Of a stretch of 6,671 nucleotides of DNA, positions 5,620 to 6,671 are shown in pieces (the first letter of the stretch is position 1; each line of letters starts with the position of its first letter). The stretch covers positions 1-6,671 of the forward strand of contig DASYAN010000172.1 of NCBI GenBank assembly GCA_036501345.1, read 5' to 3'. The notes under the pieces were generated by a model that was given only the letters and a program-made list of their open reading frames with translations, was not told the origin of the DNA and ran no database searches. Made by a program: the position numbers and the translations under genes. The stretch is from DASYAN01 sp036501345. Lineage in GTDB: Bacteria; Chloroflexota; Ktedonobacteria; Ktedonobacterales; Ktedonobacteraceae.

Positions 5620-6671
5620 ATGAGACAGGGAAATGGTTCGGATTTGCTGGGTCTGAAAGATCCACGTAGTACCAAGATTGGTATCATTTATGTTGCACTC
5701 AATGATGATCGCAAGAGTGTGCTGGCTGCCATTCTCACACAGGAGAAGCTAGGTCGTAAGCAGATAGCAATTGTTCTGCCAGAGAACCAGCAAAATAAGG
5801 CATTTCAAAACCCACAGGACTTTGATGATCTCAAAACCATTCGGCGTAAATTGCGGGCTCAGCTGATATTTATAGCACCAGCAGGTCCAGGCCCGGCGGA
5901 GTTTGCTCACCAGCGCCGTTTCAGTGTTTATTCTTCGTTGGAAAGCTATACCGACGCTCTACGTGTGGAGTCATTGGCTGCCGAAACCCGCAAGAAGAGA
6001 AAAAAGGGCCGATTCTTTGATTTTGGCAGAAAGACTATCCCTTTAGCAGTTCCTGCCGCAGGAACTGTCGCAGGAACTGTCGCAGGAACTGTCGCAGGAG
6101 ACACAGCCGCCCCCACATTATCCAGCGAAAAAGGACAGTCAGTTCCTATTGCATCTTCTGCAACTAATGATGATATAATAGAAGATGCTCTAAACCACCC
6201 TGCATCGTCCCATGCTGATTTGCCGACCGCTAACCTGGACCAGCAAGCACAAGATAAGGACAATAACTCGGCCTTGCCTGCACCAGGAACTGATCAGGCA
6301 CCATCCACATCTGTAACAGACACGAAGGATACAGCTTCATCGTCCATAGCCGGAAGCATAGCAGTGGCAGATGGCGGTGTTGCTGCAGGTATAGTTGCTA
6401 CAGAGCTGATCAATAAAAGTGCTCAACAACCCGTCGCGTCAGATGTGTCTTCAGTATCTAAGGATGATGATTGGGATGCATTGCCTCCTGCTACATCATC
6501 GGTATCATCTCCCCGCAAGAATGGGCCAGCAGCTAGCGTTGCGCTGAATGCTACACCTCCGCCCCCTCCCTCAAGTATGCCGAACACTCCTGAGCCTGCT
6601 GTTGGAGCAGGACCAAGCATCATCGAATTGCCATCGTCATCAAAGGCCGTACCTAGTCGATCTACTGGCAA
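5620..6671 (+). CDS. Protein with compact N-terminal domain and long disordered Pro/Ala/Ser/Thr tail, 5' part
   Basis: The frame starts at ATG 5620 behind GGAAGAGGGAG and stays open for about 350 codons to the window edge, so the end is missing. I know no name for it. Residues 18-112 look like one alpha/beta domain: KIGIIYVAL is a first strand, SVLAAILTQEKLG a helix, KQIAIVLPE a second strand, LKTIRRKLRAQLIFIAP a helix and strand, and RRFSVYSSLESY a last one. This order recalls the Rossmann-like N-terminal domain of some actinobacterial and chloroflexal proteins of the form IYVxxDD...VLP...SSLE; that match is from memory only. A basic stretch RKKRKKGRFF (124-133) follows. The rest is low complexity and probably disordered, with AGTV repeats at 147-158 and a proline run (PPPPPSS) near 314. 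The weakly hydrophobic stretch AVADGGVAAGIVA (about 250-262) is a poor membrane helix. A role at the envelope or as a scaffold is possible but unproven. Confidence 0.75.
   Translation, partial: MRQGNGSDLLGLKDPRSTKIGIIYVALNDDRKSVLAAILTQEKLGRKQIAIVLPENQQNKAFQNPQDFDDLKTIRRKLRAQLIFIAPAGPGPAEFAHQRRFSVYSSLESYTDALRVESLAAETRKKRKKGRFFDFGRKTIPLAVPAAGTVAGTVAGTVAGDTAAPTLSSEKGQSVPIASSATNDDIIEDALNHPASSHADLPTANLDQQAQDKDNNSALPAPGTDQAPSTSVTDTKDTASSSIAGSIAVADGGVAAGIVATELINKSAQQPVASDVSSVSKDDDWDALPPATSSVSSPRKNGPAASVALNATPPPPPSSMPNTPEPAVGAGPSIIELPSSSKAVPSRSTG
6047..6067. repeat. 21-bp interrupted palindrome inside the right-edge gene
   Basis: CAGTTCCTGC (6047-6056) and GCAGGAACTG (6058-6067) are perfect inverted copies around a single C. 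The right arm is part of the first 12-bp tandem repeat unit, so the left arm can pair with any of the three units. It encodes the AVPAAGT segment of the linker after the basic patch. Confidence 0.6.
6058..6099 (+). repeat. 12-bp in-frame tandem repeat (GCAGGAACTGTC x 3.5)
   Basis: Three identical copies of GCAGGAACTGTC start at 6058, 6070 and 6082, with a half copy GCAGGA at 6094. The unit is four codons long and encodes Ala-Gly-Thr-Val, so changes in copy number keep the frame. Perfect identity between units means recent expansion or ongoing slippage. Confidence 0.9.

Noticed and set aside
6058..6099. CRISPR-like or satellite array
   Set aside because: Units are only 12 bp, directly adjacent without spacers, and codon-aligned inside a coding region.
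5946..6671. Two minus-strand reading frames (6263-5946 and 6671-6423)
   Set aside because: Both are shadows of the plus-strand gene starting at 5620; their low-complexity text (repeated PATV, glycine runs) is the reverse of its repeats.

Overview
The window reads as bacterial chromosome from a Ktedonobacteria-like member of the Chloroflexota. This is an inference from remembered family resemblance: the Asp-box protein at the left edge, the Thermus-like aminopropyltransferase and the Pro/Ala/Ser-rich protein at the right edge all look like proteins of that group. I saw no tRNA, rRNA, CRISPR array, insertion sequence or phage gene.

Layout, left to right. (1) The 3' end of a BNR/Asp-box beta-propeller protein (+, 2-634). 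(2) A minus-strand block: the polyamine pair speE (2357-1431) and speD (1401-1042), followed by a decayed EamA/DMT-family transporter (971-654). In that remnant the N-terminal part is joined directly to the C-terminal end, which is then broken by an in-frame TGA. (3) A plus-strand gene of unknown function (2619-3164), divergent from speE, with a roughly 20-residue internal repeat. (4) A gene-free 421-base stretch ending in a good sigma70-type promoter for an ECF-like RNA polymerase sigma factor (3586-4221). (5) A Glk-family glucokinase on the minus strand (5266-4280), convergent with the sigma factor. (6) A 353-base divergent intergenic region. (7) A plus-strand gene from 5620 that is still open at the window edge. 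It encodes a compact N-terminal domain, a basic patch and a long disordered Pro/Ala/Ser/Thr tail containing an in-frame 12-bp tandem repeat.

How the genes work together. SpeD makes decarboxylated S-adenosylmethionine and SpeE transfers its aminopropyl group to an amine, so speE-speD is a complete aminopropylation module. No gene for the amine precursor is present. SpeE resembles the Thermus agmatine/triamine type at least as much as the putrescine-specific type, so the product may not be plain spermidine. The other genes (sigma factor, glucokinase, unknown proteins) have no obvious joint pathway and look like ordinary neighbours.

I do not see a convincing new multi-gene system. The items most worth a second look are the collapsed transporter, the selection signature in the repeat of the unknown protein at 2619-3164, the large right-edge protein with its repeat and palindrome, and hairpins in the presumed leaders of speE and glk.
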